Shown here one piece after another: positions 37,664-48,989 of a DNA stretch of 64,000 nucleotides (position 1 is its first letter; the number at the start of each line of letters is the position of its first letter). The position numbers and the translations under genes were made by a program. The stretch comes from Dehalococcoidia bacterium. GTDB taxonomy: Bacteria; Chloroflexota; Dehalococcoidia; DSTF01; JACRBR01. The stretch covers positions 58,986-122,985 of the forward strand of contig JAJTXQ010000034.1 of NCBI GenBank assembly GCA_021462855.1, given 5' to 3'. The notes under the pieces were generated by a model. It did not search any database, was not told the origin of the DNA, and was given only the letters and a program-made list of their open reading frames with translations.

Positions 37664-40600
37664 CCGCTGCCGCCGGACGTCGCCCGCTTGTACAGCTCGG
37701 TAAGCCGCTCCGAGGGCTCCTCATCGAGCTCGTCCTTCAGTAGCTGCCGGAACCGCCGGTAGTACCGCGCCGCGGAAGGCCCGTCGTTCAGCGACAGGTA
37801 CGCCCGCATGATCCCGTGCGCCGCCGCCTCGCTGAACTGGTCAACACCCTCCAGCGATTTGAACAGCGCCAGCGCCTCCTCGAACCTGCCCTCGCGCTGC
37901 TTCCACGCGCCGAGCTCGTTCAGCGCCTCGATGTAGCGGTCCTCGAGCTCGCGGCGCGGCGGCTCCACCCACTCGCTGTACGTCGCCGAAAGGAACGGCC
38001 CGCGGTACAGCGCCACGGCCTCGTCCAGCCGCTCGGCGCGCCCGGCTTCCTCCCGCGCGACATCCGCCTCGAGCATCAGCCGGTTGAACGCATCGACGTC
38101 GGAGTCGAAGTTGCCCCTGGTGTTGAGCGCGTAGCCGCCGTCGCTCTCCCGCACGACGCATTCGTGGAAGAGCGCGCGCCGCAGCCGGTACAGGCTCGAA
38201 TGGAAGTTGCTGTTGCACTTCGACTCAGGCAGGTCCGGCCACAGCGCCGCGAATATCTCCTCCTTCGTCACGGTCCCCTTCTTCGCCAGCAGGAAGAAGA
38301 ACATCTCCTTGCTCTTCTCGCTGCGCCACTCCAGGTCGGAGACCTGCCGCTCGCCGACGAGCACGCTGCCTCGCCCGAAGGCGAACGCGCGCACCGCCGG
38401 CAACATGCCGGCGTCGGGCGCCTTGCGCGAAGCGCCGCGCGCCTTCTCCTTCTGCTCATCCGGCGCCAGGTCGGCGAGCAGCGCGTCGGCCACGTGCCGC
38501 CCGCGCGCGTACTCAAGCAGCTCGGTCGCGCGCGCGGCGTACGGCCGCAGGAACCGGCGGTGCCCCAACCGCTCGCAGATCGCCGCGACGTTCTCGAGCT
38601 CGGTCATCGCCCGGCGCGGCTGGTGGCTCTCGAACAGCGCACGCGCCTTCAGGAACGCGGCGACCGCCAGGTCGTGCCGGCTGTCCGCGCTCTCGGAGAT
38701 GCGCCACGCGGTGTCGATGGCCTTGAGCGCCGCGCCGGCGTCGCCGCGGTCGAGCAGGACCTGCGCCTCGGCGAGCGCGTGGCGCGCGACGCGTGACGGC
38801 GGGGCGCCCGCCGCCGGCGCCACGGAACGCAGCAGCGCCATCGCCTGCTGTCCCTGCCCCAGTCCGAGCCGCGTCAGCGCGAGCCCCTCGGTGAGTTCCG
38901 TGAGCAGGTACGGGATCTGCGCGCCCTCCACGAGCGGGCGGGCTTCCTCGTACGTCGCGAGGCTCTCCTCGAACCGTCCCATCGAACGGTACGTCTCCGC
39001 CGTGCCGAGCATCATGCAGGCTTCGTCGAAGACGTTGCCGGTCCCGCGCACGAGGCGCAGTCCCCGGGCGTACACCTGCAGCGCCTGCTCGTACTCGCCG
39101 AGCTCGTAGTACACCATCCCGGTGTTGTTCAGCGTCAGTCCCAGGTCGAACGTGTTGCCCGCGCGTTCGAACGCGGACTGCGCGCGCTGCAGCGCGCCGA
39201 GCGCCTCGAGCGGCTCGCCGCGCATGCTGTAGCACTGCGCGAGTGACCCGCAGGTGTTGCCGAGGCCCTGCAGGTCGCCAACTTGTTCGAGCAGCCGCCG
39301 CGCCTCCTCGAGCTCGGCGATCGCTTCATCGATCCGGCCGTCGAGCGTGTGCGTCACGCCGATGTTGCGGTGCGCGTCACCGGCGAGCTGCGCGTCATCG
39401 ATGCCCGCGGCGTGCAGCGTGGCGCGCGCTTCCTCGAACGTCGCGAGCGCCTCGGCGCTCAGGCCCTTGAGCCGCTCCGCCTCGCCGCGCACGGAGAGCG
39501 CGAGGACGACGCCACGCAGGTCGTCCTCGTCCCGCAGATGGCGGACGGCGTCCTCGATCAGCCGCAGCGCCTCGTCGTACTCCTTGAGCTTGAGCGACGC
39601 GCGCGCGCGCCAGACCTGCAGGTGTGGCCGCGCCGCCTGGGCGCGCGACGGCAGCCGGTCGATCCAGTCCGCGAGCCCGCGCGCCTGCCCCTGCTGGATG
39701 AGCCGCGGCGCGATCTCCTCGAGCATCGCGCCCGCCTCGTCCCACGCCTCGAGCTCGAACAGCAGCTCGGCGGCCTCGTTCAGCAGGCCGAAGCGCGACA
39801 GCGTCTCCGCGGCGCCGCGGCCCGCCTCGGCGAACGCCTCCGGCGCCTCGGTGCGAAACTGCTGCATCAGCAGGGCGCGCATGAGCTGGTGGCAGCGGTA
39901 CATGGGCGGGTCGTCGGAATGCTGCGTGACGAACAGCACGCGCAGCGCGGCATCGCGCAGCAGCCGCTCGCTGTCGCGCCGGCCCGTGACGTCGTTGCAG
40001 AGCGCCGGCGTCCACACCGGCAGGAGCGAGATGTCACGCAGGAAGCCGCGCAATTCCGGCGGCACCGTTTCGAGCGCCTCGCCCTGCGCGTAGTCCGCGA
40101 GCGCGAGCGGGCCGCGCGCCGGGTTGCCGAGCACGGCCGCGGCGCCGTCGCCGGCCGCCGCGCCCAGGATCAGGGCGGCCGCCCAGCCTTCCGTGCGCTC
40201 GAACAGCGATTCCGCCTCATCTTCGGACACCGCACGGCCGAGCGCGGCGAGCAGTTCGCGGATCTCCCGCGGCGTAAACGCCAGGTCGGCCGCGCCAATC
40301 GCCGCAACCTCCCGCCGGGCGAGCAGGCGTGACAACGCGGGGAGCGCCGGCCGCGTCCGCGACGTCATGACGATGTGCAGGTTCTCCGGCGCGCGCTCGA
40401 GCAGGAAGCTGATCGTCGCCATCACATCGTCGTTCGTCTCGACGTTGTGCACGTCATCGAGCACGAGCACAGCGTAGTCGTCGTGCTCGCCGATCGCGTT
40501 GACGACGACCGTGCCGATCGTCCTCGGCTGCCAGAATCGCTCGTCGCCCAGCTGCAGCACGGTGTCGAAGCGGCGCCCGACCGCCTCCGCCAGCGCGCGC

Positions 40601-40863
40601 GCGAAACCCGCGAGTTCGGCGTCCCACGCGTCGAGCGACAGCCAGATGGCGGCGTAGTCCGTGGTCTGCAGCCAGTCGACGATGAGCGTCGTCTTGCCGT
40701 ACCCGGCGGGCGCCGCGATCAGCGTGCCCTTGCCGCCCACGGCCGCATCGATGAACCCGTTCAGCCGCGGCCGCCGGATAATGTCGGGCCGGCGCCTCGG
40801 GACGGCGAACTTCGAGGCCGCGACCTCAGAGCCCCCACCGTGACGCGCGCGCCCGCTCTCCAT
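37660..40863 (-). CDS. Large MalT/LuxR-like STAND ATPase regulator with winged helix and BTAD domain
   Basis: A 1067-aa signal-transduction ATPase. Walker A is [10 protein letters not shown] (51-60), Walker B is [12 protein letters not shown] (about 135), sensor-like MTSRTRP. A winged-helix linker and about ten TPR units follow (about 390-790, such as [23 protein letters not shown] in part). The C-terminus is a winged helix (about 845-940, [20 protein letters not shown]) joined to a bacterial transcriptional activation domain (about 950-1060, [24 protein letters not shown]). An OmpR/SARP-like DNA-binding activator responding to an unknown ligand is inferred. A perfect TATAAT ends 7 nt before the ATG. 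Confidence 0.88.
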   Translation of the reverse strand: MESGRARHGGGSEVAASKFAVPRRRPDIIRRPRLNGFIDAAVGGKGTLIAAPAGYGKTTLIVDWLQTTDYAAIWLSLDAWDAELAGFARALAEAVGRRFDTVLQLGDERFWQPRTIGTVVVNAIGEHDDYAVLVLDDVHNVETNDDVMATISFLLERAPENLHIVMTSRTRPALPALSRLLARREVAAIGAADLAFTPREIRELLAALGRAVSEDEAESLFERTEGWAAALILGAAAGDGAAAVLGNPARGPLALADYAQGEALETVPPELRGFLRDISLLPVWTPALCNDVTGRRDSERLLRDAALRVLFVTQHSDDPPMYRCHQLMRALLMQQFRTEAPEAFAEAGRGAAETLSRFGLLNEAAELLFELEAWDEAGAMLEEIAPRLIQQGQARGLADWIDRLPSRAQAARPHLQVWRARASLKLKEYDEALRLIEDAVRHLRDEDDLRGVVLALSVRGEAERLKGLSAEALATFEEARATLHAAGIDDAQLAGDAHRNIGVTHTLDGRIDEAIAELEEARRLLEQVGDLQGLGNTCGSLAQCYSMRGEPLEALGALQRAQSAFERAGNTFDLGLTLNNTGMVYYELGEYEQALQVYARGLRLVRGTGNVFDEACMMLGTAETYRSMGRFEESLATYEEARPLVEGAQIPYLLTELTEGLALTRLGLGQGQQAMALLRSVAPAAGAPPSRVARHALAEAQVLLDRGDAGAALKAIDTAWRISESADSRHDLAVAAFLKARALFESHQPRRAMTELENVAAICERLGHRRFLRPYAARATELLEYARGRHVADALLADLAPDEQKEKARGASRKAPDAGMLPAVRAFAFGRGSVLVGERQVSDLEWRSEKSKEMFFFLLAKKGTVTKEEIFAALWPDLPESKCNSNFHSSLYRLRRALFHECVVRESDGGYALNTRGNFDSDVDAFNRLMLEADVAREEAGRAERLDEAVALYRGPFLSATYSEWVEPPRRELEDRYIEALNELGAWKQREGRFEEALALFKSLEGVDQFSEAAAHGIMRAYLSLNDGPSAARYYRRFRQLLKDELDEEPSERLTELYKRATSGGSG

Positions 40864-40870
40864 CGCTGCG

Positions 40871-40876
40871 ATTATA
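40871..40876 (-). promoter_or_regulatory. Consensus -10 box, leaderless promoter of the BTAD regulator
   Basis: TATAAT on the minus strand ends 7 nt before the ATG at 40863. There is no Shine-Dalgarno sequence. Confidence 0.55.
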
Positions 40877-40902
40877 CGCCTGTACGGGCGCCGTCAACGC
40901 GA

Positions 40903-40926
40903 AAGGCCCGCCATTCGGCGGGCCTT
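40903..40926 (-). terminator. Terminator-like hairpin after clpX
   Basis: AAGGCCCGCC and GGCGGGCCTT form a perfect 10-bp stem with a 4-nt loop. The T-run after it on the minus strand is short (CCTTTC). It lies 25-48 nt beyond the clpX stop and just upstream of the BTAD regulator promoter. Confidence 0.6.
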
Positions 40927-40935
40927 CTCGTGTTG

Positions 40936-40949
40936 CTTGCGTACGCAAG
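40936..40949. repeat. 14-bp perfect palindrome
   Basis: CTTGCGTACGCAAG sits immediately after the clpX stop codon, between the coding sequence and the hairpin. It could be an operator for the BTAD gene or part of the 3' end; function unknown. Confidence 0.5.
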
Positions 40950-40950
40950 G

Positions 40951-42279
<1,329 letters not shown>

Positions 42280-42340
42280 CCGTTACTTCCGTTCCTAACG
42301 TCCAGCCGCCGGGGCGGCGTCCCGCCGTGCGGTGCGCTCG

Positions 42341-42370
42341 ATCATACGCCAGTCGCACCCGCTTTGTCAG
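42341..42370 (-). promoter_or_regulatory. clpX promoter
   Basis: On the minus strand CTGACA (42370-42365) and TATGAT (42346-42341) are separated by 18 bp, 61 nt before the clpX ATG. Confidence 0.6.
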
Positions 42371-42479
42371 CTTCCGAAGCGGTCTTGTCTACCCCCGCTT
42401 GTACGGTTTTCGGGAGTTTCGGGCGCCCGCTAAAGGCTAGAACGGCGCGCTGAACCTGATATATCCGCCTTAAGGGTGC

Positions 42480-43064
42480 CTACGCCCCGCCGCGCTCGAG
42501 GATCGAGTCGACGATCCCGTACGCCTTCGCCTGCTGCGGGTCCATGTAGAAGTCGCGGTCGAAGTCCTTGCGGATCCGCTCGTCGTCCTGCCCGGTGTGC
42601 TTCACCAGGATCCCGCGGATGATGTCGTTCTCGCGCAGGATCTCCCGCGCCGCGATCTCGATGTCCGAGGCCTGACCGCGCGCGCCGCCGAGCGCCTGGT
42701 GCATGTGCACCGTCGAGTTCGGCATCGCGTACCGCTTGCCGGGAGCGCCGGAGCACAGCAGCACCGTGCCCATGCTCGCCGTCATGCCCACGGCGTACGT
42801 CGCGACATCCGGCCGCACGAGCTGCATCGTGTCGTAGACCGCGAGGCCGGCCGTGATCGAGCCGCCCGGCGAGTGGATGTACAGGTTGATGTCCTTGTCC
42901 GGGTCTTCGCGGTCGAGGTACAGCAGCTGCGCGATGATCAGGTTCGCGATCTGGTCATCGATCCCCGTGCCGAGGAAGACGATGCGCTCCTTGAGGAGCA
43001 GCGAGTAGATGTCGAATGCGCGTTCGCCGCGCGCGCTGGTCTCGATGACGCTCGGGATAATCAT
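42480..43064 (-). CDS. clpP: ATP-dependent Clp protease proteolytic subunit ClpP
   Basis: A 194-aa serine protease. The catalytic triad is visible: Ser97 in GMTASMG, His122 in VHMHQALGG, Asp171 in DRDFYMD. The N-terminal [27 protein letters not shown] (in part) and [18 protein letters not shown] are family hallmarks. It forms the tetradecameric chamber with ClpX. The start is supported by GAGAGGAAC. It follows tig by 17 nt and is co-transcribed with it. Confidence 0.97.
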   Translation of the reverse strand: MIIPSVIETSARGERAFDIYSLLLKERIVFLGTGIDDQIANLIIAQLLYLDREDPDKDINLYIHSPGGSITAGLAVYDTMQLVRPDVATYAVGMTASMGTVLLCSGAPGKRYAMPNSTVHMHQALGGARGQASDIEIAAREILRENDIIRGILVKHTGQDDERIRKDFDRDFYMDPQQAKAYGIVDSILERGGA

Positions 43065-43081
43065 GTTGGTGTTCCTCTCTG

Positions 43082-44494
43082 CTACTCTGCCGGGCGCTCC
43101 TCGCCCGTTGGTTCCGCCGCCGTGAGCTCGCCGGCCGGAGCGGGATCGGCTGCCGCGGCCGCTGCCTTCGCCTTGCGCTTTGGCGCCGGCTTCTCGACCT
43201 CCGCCGTCGGCGCGCCGTCCTGCGTCGCCAGCTCGACGAGGCGGGCGAGCGTGCGCCGCGTCAGGAGGTTGCGGCGGATCGTCGCGCGGCCCTCGGCGTT
43301 GTTGAACAGCGCCCGAAGCTGCTGCGCCTGCGCCCCCGCCGACGCCGTGAGCATGTCGACCTCGGTCTCGACATCCTCGTCCGTCGCCTGTATATCTTCG
43401 GCTTCCGTCACCCGCGACAACACCAGCGAGCGCCGCAGCCGCGTGTCCGCGATCGGCCGCAGCTCCTCCCGCACTTCCTCCTCGGTCTTGCCGAGCGCCG
43501 CCAGGTAGTTCTCCAGCCCCCGGCCCTGCTCAATGTGCCCCGCCTGGTCGTGCATGATGCGGTCGATCTCCGCATCCAGCAGCACCGGCGGGAACTCGAT
43601 CGTCGACCGCTCGACGAGTTCGCCGAGGATCTCGTCCTGGTACTTCTGGTCCAGCTGCTGCTGCAGTGTCGCGCGGATGTCGGCGCGGATGCGCTCCTTG
43701 AGCGCGTCCACCGTCTCGAAGCCCTCGCCGACCTGCTTCGCGAACTCGTCATCCAGCGGCGGCAGCACTTCTTCCTTCGTCTCGATGATCCTGACGGTGA
43801 AGTGGCACGTCCGGCCGGCGAACTGCGCGGCCCGCGCCTCGTCCGGCACGTCGAGGTCGAACTCGAACTCGTCGCCCTTCTTGTGCCCGGTGATCTGCTC
43901 CTCGAACCCCGGGAACAGCACGTCGCGGTCCTCGGCGAGCTGCACCTCCGCCTCCTGCGACTCGATCATCGTCTCGTCGTCGACGGTGCCGGTGACGTTC
44001 AGCCGAACGACGTCGCGCCAGCCGACCTCGCGCTCGACCGGCTCGAGCGTCGCCGAGCGGCGGCGGATCGTGTCGAGCGTCTGGTCGACGCGCTCCTCCG
44101 GGACATCGATCTCCTCCTGCTGCACGCGGATCGCGGCGTAGTCGCCGAGATCGACCGTGGGCCGCACGGGGATCGTCGCCTTCAGCACGAGCGGCTCCGT
44201 CGTCTGGATGACGAACCGCGGGTGCGCGATCGGGTCGACATCCTCCTCGGCCTGCAGCGCCTCGCGGTAGACCACGGGCACGAGCGCATCGAGCGCCTCG
44301 TCGAGGATGCGCTCCTCGCCAAAATACTGCCGCACGAGGTTCGGCGGCGCCTTGCCGGGCCGGAACCCGGGCACCTTCGCCCGCGGCGACAGCTTCCGGA
44401 GCGCCTTCTCGCGCGCTTCGTCGAGGCGCTCCGCCTCGACTTCGATCGTCATGACGACCTGTGACTCAGGGATCTTCTCGGTCGTTACCTTCAA
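43082..44494 (-). CDS. tig: Trigger factor (ribosome-associated chaperone / peptidyl-prolyl isomerase)
   Basis: A 470-aa protein with the three trigger-factor domains. The ribosome-binding N-terminus carries [24 protein letters not shown] (the GFRxGKxP signature near residue 45). The FKBP-type PPIase (about 160-245) contains [17 protein letters not shown] and [21 protein letters not shown] long helical C-terminal chaperone domain follows, with a basic Ala/Lys/Pro tail. The initiation codon is a TTG (44494); the next candidate, ATG at 44452, would remove conserved strand residues. It is first gene of tig-clpP. Confidence 0.95.
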   Translation of the reverse strand: MKVTTEKIPESQVVMTIEVEAERLDEAREKALRKLSPRAKVPGFRPGKAPPNLVRQYFGEERILDEALDALVPVVYREALQAEEDVDPIAHPRFVIQTTEPLVLKATIPVRPTVDLGDYAAIRVQQEEIDVPEERVDQTLDTIRRRSATLEPVEREVGWRDVVRLNVTGTVDDETMIESQEAEVQLAEDRDVLFPGFEEQITGHKKGDEFEFDLDVPDEARAAQFAGRTCHFTVRIIETKEEVLPPLDDEFAKQVGEGFETVDALKERIRADIRATLQQQLDQKYQDEILGELVERSTIEFPPVLLDAEIDRIMHDQAGHIEQGRGLENYLAALGKTEEEVREELRPIADTRLRRSLVLSRVTEAEDIQATDEDVETEVDMLTASAGAQAQQLRALFNNAEGRATIRRNLLTRRTLARLVELATQDGAPTAEVEKPAPKRKAKAAAAAADPAPAGELTAAEPTGEERPAE

Positions 44495-44541
44495 GCTCGG
44501 CTACCCCCGCGGACGGGTCAGCGTTCCCTGCCGTGACAAGC

Positions 44542-44564
44542 GGCGGCGCCTCTGCAGCGCCGCC
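44542..44564 (-). promoter_or_regulatory. Hairpin in the tig leader
   Basis: GGCGGCGC and GCGCCGCC pair over 8 bp with a 7-nt loop, between the tig -10 box and its TTG start. No T-run follows. It could influence translation of tig; the stem may also be chance in GC-rich DNA. Confidence 0.3.
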
Positions 44565-44592
44565 TGATGTGCAGGATTCCCGTCGCGCTCGA

Positions 44593-44601
44593 AGTATAGC
44601 A
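44593..44601 (-). promoter_or_regulatory. Extended -10 promoter of tig-clpP
   Basis: TGCTATACT on the minus strand, about 98 nt before the tig TTG. No recognisable -35. Confidence 0.5.
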
Positions 44602-44625
44602 AGGGCGATCCGCGCGACCTGCCCG

Positions 44626-45342
44626 TTACGTGTCCCACCCTGGCGGCGCGTCCGGCATCCACGCGATGCCGAGCAACGCGTCGCCGCGGTCGCGGTCCAC
44701 GGGCGCGAACACGCGCCACTCGTCGTCCGTTACGTCCATTTCCATCACCGGGTATCCGATCGGCGTGCCCGCGCCGATGCAGACGAACGTCCTCGGGTCG
44801 AACGCGTGCACGCCGTACGCATCGGCGACGGCAGCGCCGACTTCCTGTTGCCATGGCGTCGGCTCCACGCCGTACCTCGGCACGATCGACTTCATCGACC
44901 CCATCGTCCGCATCGACGCCGGGTGCGCCATCCGCCCGCACGCCAGGCGGCGGCGGTCCGCGTACTCGGGCCGGAATCCCGCGCCCAGCGCCAGCCGCTC
45001 GAGGTAGCCGAACAGCCCGCGACGGCGGAACTCCGGCGCGATGCAGCAGATGCCCGCGAGCGTCACGAGCGAATCCGGGAGCCGGGGCAAGTCCATGATC
45101 CGCGTCTCGCCGAGCGCGAAGCCGGCGGGCGTATCGCCGCGCATCGCCGTGGCGATGTAGCGCAGCCGCCCGAGCGACTTGTCGAGGTACGCGTGGTTCG
45201 CCTGCCTGTAGGCGACGTCGAACAGCGCGTGGACCGTCGCGCGATCGGCGGCGGTCAGCTCCGCCGCCTCCTTGACGGTGAACGTGAAATCACCGAGGTC
45301 GCGGCCTGGAGGCGGTGGCGGCGCGTTGGGCGGGTTCGTCAT
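44626..45342 (-). CDS. GNAT-like acetyltransferase encoded with an ABC importer
   Basis: A 238-aa protein. The core PRLPDSLVTLAGICCIAPEFRRRGLFGYLERLALGAG contains the GNAT acetyl-CoA loop (RRRGLFG) and preceding strand, in two stretches of residues about 80-118. The second half (VPRYGVEPTPWQQEVGAAVADAYGVHAFDPRTF) is a separate lobe. It may modify the substrate of the importer or be unrelated. Its ATG overlaps the permease stop by 4 nt (45339-45342), so it is firmly in the transporter operon, at the place where ATPase genes are often found. Confidence 0.6.
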   Translation of the reverse strand: MTNPPNAPPPPPGRDLGDFTFTVKEAAELTAADRATVHALFDVAYRQANHAYLDKSLGRLRYIATAMRGDTPAGFALGETRIMDLPRLPDSLVTLAGICCIAPEFRRRGLFGYLERLALGAGFRPEYADRRRLACGRMAHPASMRTMGSMKSIVPRYGVEPTPWQQEVGAAVADAYGVHAFDPRTFVCIGAGTPIGYPVMEMDVTDDEWRVFAPVDRDRGDALLGIAWMPDAPPGWDT

Positions 45343-46316
45343 TGCGCGCGAGGTGTGAACACGTCGTTGAGCGCGTCGCCGAGCAGGTTGAACGCGAAGA
45401 TCAGCGACGCGACGATCGACGCCGGCACGAGCAGCAGCTGCGGGTGGTTCTCCAGCACGGTGCGGCTCGCGCCATCGGTGATCAGCGCGCCGAACGACGG
45501 CTGCGGCGGCTGGATGCCGACGCCGAGGAACGTCAGCGCGATCTCCGTGCCGGCGATCGCGCCCAGCGACGCCGACGCCCCGACGATCACGAGCGGCATG
45601 ATGTTCGGCAGCAGATGCCGGAACAGGATGCCGGCCGTCGACGCGCCGGCCGCCTCGGCTGCGAGCACGTACTCCGAGCCGCGCAGCGTCAGCACTTGCG
45701 TGCGGATCAGGCGCGCGCCGCCCACCCAGCCAAACAGCGACAGCACGAAGAAGATCAGGAAGTAGTCCGCGAAGCCCGAGCCGGTGAGTCCGCCCCAGCC
45801 TATCCATCCCTCGGCGTCCTCGACCCAGCCGACGAACTTCGGGCGCATCGTCGCGCTGATCAGGATCAACATCGGCAGCCCGGGCATCGACGCCAGCACC
45901 TCGCCCGCGCGCATGATGATGCTGTCGGCCCAGCCGCCCTTGTACCCGGCGAGCATGCCGAGCGTCAGCGGCAGCAGGATGCCGCCCGTCGCCACCGTCG
46001 CCAGCGTGACGACGACGGTCGTGCGGGCGGCGAACATGCTGCGGCTCAGCATGTCGCGCCCGTTGCGGTCTGTGCCGAACGGGTGATCCCACGACGGCCC
46101 CTGGAACGACACATCGAGGTTCTGCTCCGCGTAGCCGTACGGCGCCACCCACGGCGCGAGGGCGCCGGCCGCGTAGAACACCGCGATCACCACGAGGCAC
46201 AGGACAGCGACCTTCTTGCGCAGCAGGCGGCGCATGGCGCGGCGCGTCAGGCTTTCGCCACGCGCGGCGCCCGCGGACGGCGCCTCGAAGCCGGCCGTCG
46301 TCGCTGCCATGCTCAT
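45339..46316 (-). CDS. ABC transporter permease, DppC/OppC family
   Basis: A 325-aa membrane protein. After a cytoplasmic N-terminus with the first TM helix (about 36-56), HPFGTDRNGRDMLSRSMFAARTTVVV marks the OppC N-terminal domain. The EAA loop reads EYVLAAEAAGASTAGILFRHLLPNI (233-257). Five more TM helices are visible. There is an unusual insertion between TM3 and TM4 (RPKFVGWVEDAEGWIGWGGLTGSGF). With the DppB-like protein it forms the channel of a peptide/nickel-type importer. ATG overlaps the dppB stop (ATGA). Confidence 0.9.
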   Translation of the reverse strand: MSMAATTAGFEAPSAGAARGESLTRRAMRRLLRKKVAVLCLVVIAVFYAAGALAPWVAPYGYAEQNLDVSFQGPSWDHPFGTDRNGRDMLSRSMFAARTTVVVTLATVATGGILLPLTLGMLAGYKGGWADSIIMRAGEVLASMPGLPMLILISATMRPKFVGWVEDAEGWIGWGGLTGSGFADYFLIFFVLSLFGWVGGARLIRTQVLTLRGSEYVLAAEAAGASTAGILFRHLLPNIMPLVIVGASASLGAIAGTEIALTFLGVGIQPPQPSFGALITDGASRTVLENHPQLLLVPASIVASLIFAFNLLGDALNDVFTPRAQ

Positions 46317-47272
46317 CGCGACAACATCCGCTGCGCCCGCACGCGCGGGTCGATCACGATCAGCGCCAGGTCGACGACGAGATTCGCGAGCACGAACGCC
46401 GTCGTGATCAGCAGCACGATCGCCAGGATCACGTTGTAGTCGCGCCCGTTCACCGACTCGAACACGAACCGTCCGATGCCCGGGATGCCGAGCAGCGTCT
46501 CGGTGAAGAACGCGCCCTCGATCAGCCCGACGAGCGACAGCCCGATCACCGTCGTCATCACCGGCACCAGCGAGTTCCGCGCCACGTGCCGGCCGATGAC
46601 GTCGCGCTCGGCGAGGCCCTTCGCGCGCGCCGTCCGCACGAAGTCCTCGTGCAGCGTGCCGAGCGTCGTCGCCCGCGCCAGCCGCGCTACCCCGGCGATC
46701 CCCGGCAGCGACAGCGCGAGCGTCGGTATCACCATCGACTTCGAGAAGATGCCGTCGACCCCGCCGGCGGGCAGCCAGTCGAGCTTCACGGCGAACAGCA
46801 GCACGAGCATCGGCACAGTCACCAGCGAGGGCACCGACTGGAAGAACAGGAACACGCTGATCAACAGCGGGTCGAGCCACGTCCCCTGCTTGATCGCCGC
46901 GAACACGCCCACCGGGATGCCCACCGCGAACGTGATGATGAACGCATACAGCCCGAGCCGCACCGAGACCCAGATTTTCGGGCCGATCACCTCCGGGATC
47001 TCACGGTCGCGGTAGCGGAAGCTCACGCCCAGGTCGCCATGCAGCAGCAGCCGCTCCATGTAGATGCCGTACTGCTGGATGATGGGCTTGTCGAGGCCGT
47101 ACTTGTGGCGGACGCGGTCGAACGCTTCCTCGTCGCGGTACTGGCCGGAGTACACGCTGACCGGGTCGCCCGGCCCCCAGCGCGTGATGTAGAACGTCGC
47201 GAACGACACGATCAGCAACGTGAGCGGAAGAAACAGCAGGCGGCGGATGACGTAGCCGGCCAGCCCTTCCAT
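46313..47272 (-). CDS. ABC transporter permease, DppB/OppB family
   Basis: A 319-aa protein with six TM helices. The N-terminal VIRRLLFLPLTLLIVSFATFYI and RWGPGDP are typical of DppB. The EAA motif, contacting the ATPase, is in DFVRTARAKGLAERDVIGRHVARNSLVPV. It also has IPGIGRFVFESVNGRDYNVI at the end of the domain. It imports oligopeptides or a similar solute with the DppC-like and binding proteins of the operon. GGAG lies 11 nt before the ATG. Confidence 0.9.
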   Translation of the reverse strand: MEGLAGYVIRRLLFLPLTLLIVSFATFYITRWGPGDPVSVYSGQYRDEEAFDRVRHKYGLDKPIIQQYGIYMERLLLHGDLGVSFRYRDREIPEVIGPKIWVSVRLGLYAFIITFAVGIPVGVFAAIKQGTWLDPLLISVFLFFQSVPSLVTVPMLVLLFAVKLDWLPAGGVDGIFSKSMVIPTLALSLPGIAGVARLARATTLGTLHEDFVRTARAKGLAERDVIGRHVARNSLVPVMTTVIGLSLVGLIEGAFFTETLLGIPGIGRFVFESVNGRDYNVILAIVLLITTAFVLANLVVDLALIVIDPRVRAQRMLSR

Positions 47273-47324
47273 AGCTCAGTGCGCTCCGCTCGCGCCGCCG
47301 CGCGTTACACCGTCGCCGGACGGG

Positions 47325-48989
47325 TCAACGGTCGATCGCCACGTCGCGGAACCGCTCGACGACGGCCGCGGGGATCGGATAGTCCTTCACGTACGGCTTC
47401 ACGAGCGCGTGCGTCGTGTCGAAATACAGCGGCATCCACGCGACGTCGTCAATCAGCGTCTTCTCGACCTCGCGATACAGCGCCAGGCGCTTCTCGGTGT
47501 CCGTCTCGGTGCGCGCCTGCTCCAGCTTCGCGTCGACCTCCGGGTTGTTGTAGCGCGCGTTGTTCTGGCGGCTCTTGCTGTGGAACAGCACGTCGAGGAT
47601 GTTCTCCGGGTCCGGATAGTCCATGATCCAGCCGAGCTCGAACATCTGGTACCGGCCCTCATCGATGTCGCTGTAGAACGTGCCGGTCTCCGCCTGCTGG
47701 ATCTTCACCTCGACGCCGAGGTTGTCCTTCCAGTACTGCACGATCGCCTCGGTCGTCGGCCCGACGGATGCGCCGGCGCCGCTCTCGGCGAGCGTGATCT
47801 CGGGCAGGTTGTCGGCGTACTTCGACTCCGCGAGGAGCTGCTTCGCGCGGTCGGGGTCGTAGGCGTACGTCTTGTCATCGGCGTTATAGCCGGGCACGCC
47901 CGGCACGAGGATGCCCGTGGCGACCGGCACGGCATCCTTCAGGATCACTTCGGCGATCTTCTTCCGGTCGACGGACAGCGCGAACGCCTGCCGCACCTTC
48001 GGGTCATCGAACGGCGGCGCATTCGTGTTGAAGCCGACATAGCTGAGCGACAGCTTCTCGACCTTGCGGTACTCCTTGTTCAGCGGGTCATCCGGGCTCT
48101 GCACGCGCGCCAGGTCATCGAGCCCGACGCCCGTCGCATCGATGTCGCCGTCCTCGTAGGCGACGAGCGCGGAACCGCCGGCGAGCTCCACGCGCACGGT
48201 CTGCAGCTTCGGCGCGCCGAGGTGGTGCCGCTCGAACGCCTCGAGCACGATGCGCTCGTTGAGCTTCCACTCCTTCAGCTTGTAGGGGCCGGTGCCGTTC
48301 GGCTTGAGCGTCCAGCGGCGCGGGTTCGCCGTGATCTGCTTCTCGTCGACGACGAACCCCGTGGGATACGTGAGCTTGAACAGGAAGTACTGCTTCGGCG
48401 CGTCGATCGTGATCTCGACCTTGTCGTCGGCGATGACCTTGATGCCGCTCACCTCGTCGGCGCGGCCGCGCGCCACATCGCGCGCGCCGACGATGTCGCC
48501 GAGGAAGTTCTCGGCGACGATCGAGCCGGTCTCCGGGTTGAGCGCGCGCTCCATCGAGTACTTGATGTCGCTCGCGAGCACCGGGCGGCCGTCCTGGAAC
48601 GTCGCGTCGTGGTCGAGGTAGAAGGTGTACACCGTGCCATCGGTGCTCACATCCCAGCGCTCGGCGAGGTCGGGCTGCACCTTCAGGTCGGTATCGAGCC
48701 GCACGAGGCCGGAGAAGATCTCGACGATGTAGAACGCCGAATCAGCATCCTGCGCCACGGCCGGGTCGAGGAACAGCGGGTCGGCGCCGCGGATGCGCAG
48801 CTCGCTCTCGCCTGCGGGCGTGTCATCGCCGCCGTCCTCGGTCTGCGATGCGGACGGCGTCTTGCCGCCGCCGTCGGCGCTCTTATCGCCGTCATCGCCG
48901 CCGCTCGCGACCACGAGCAGGATCCCGGCAAGCGCGAGCGCCAGCACGGCCGCGACGCCGCCAACCCCCAGCAGCAGCTTGTTGCTCAT
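47325..48989 (-). CDS. Peptide/nickel-type ABC transporter substrate-binding protein (SBP family 5)
   Basis: A 554-aa extracytoplasmic solute receptor. The N-terminus MSNKLLLGVGGVAAVLALAL continues to VVASGGDDG without any Cys, so it is anchored by an uncleaved helix or cleaved by signal peptidase I rather than lipidated as usual. An acidic Gly/Asp/Thr linker follows. The family-5 fold is marked by LAERWDVSTDGTVYTFYL, DIKYSMERALNPETGS, NGTGPYKLKEWKLNERIVLE, VGFNTNAPPFDDPKVRQAF and GWIMDYPDPENIL. The ATG has GAGGCACGCGGG upstream. It starts the importer operon. Confidence 0.92.
   Translation of the reverse strand: MSNKLLLGVGGVAAVLALALAGILLVVASGGDDGDKSADGGGKTPSASQTEDGGDDTPAGESELRIRGADPLFLDPAVAQDADSAFYIVEIFSGLVRLDTDLKVQPDLAERWDVSTDGTVYTFYLDHDATFQDGRPVLASDIKYSMERALNPETGSIVAENFLGDIVGARDVARGRADEVSGIKVIADDKVEITIDAPKQYFLFKLTYPTGFVVDEKQITANPRRWTLKPNGTGPYKLKEWKLNERIVLEAFERHHLGAPKLQTVRVELAGGSALVAYEDGDIDATGVGLDDLARVQSPDDPLNKEYRKVEKLSLSYVGFNTNAPPFDDPKVRQAFALSVDRKKIAEVILKDAVPVATGILVPGVPGYNADDKTYAYDPDRAKQLLAESKYADNLPEITLAESGAGASVGPTTEAIVQYWKDNLGVEVKIQQAETGTFYSDIDEGRYQMFELGWIMDYPDPENILDVLFHSKSRQNNARYNNPEVDAKLEQARTETDTEKRLALYREVEKTLIDDVAWMPLYFDTTHALVKPYVKDYPIPAAVVERFRDVAIDR

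Noticed and set aside
44542..44564. Riboswitch or ribosomal-protein-type leader for tig
   Set aside because: Only one short GC-rich stem is seen, without T-run, competing structure or known motif, so it is listed merely as a hairpin.
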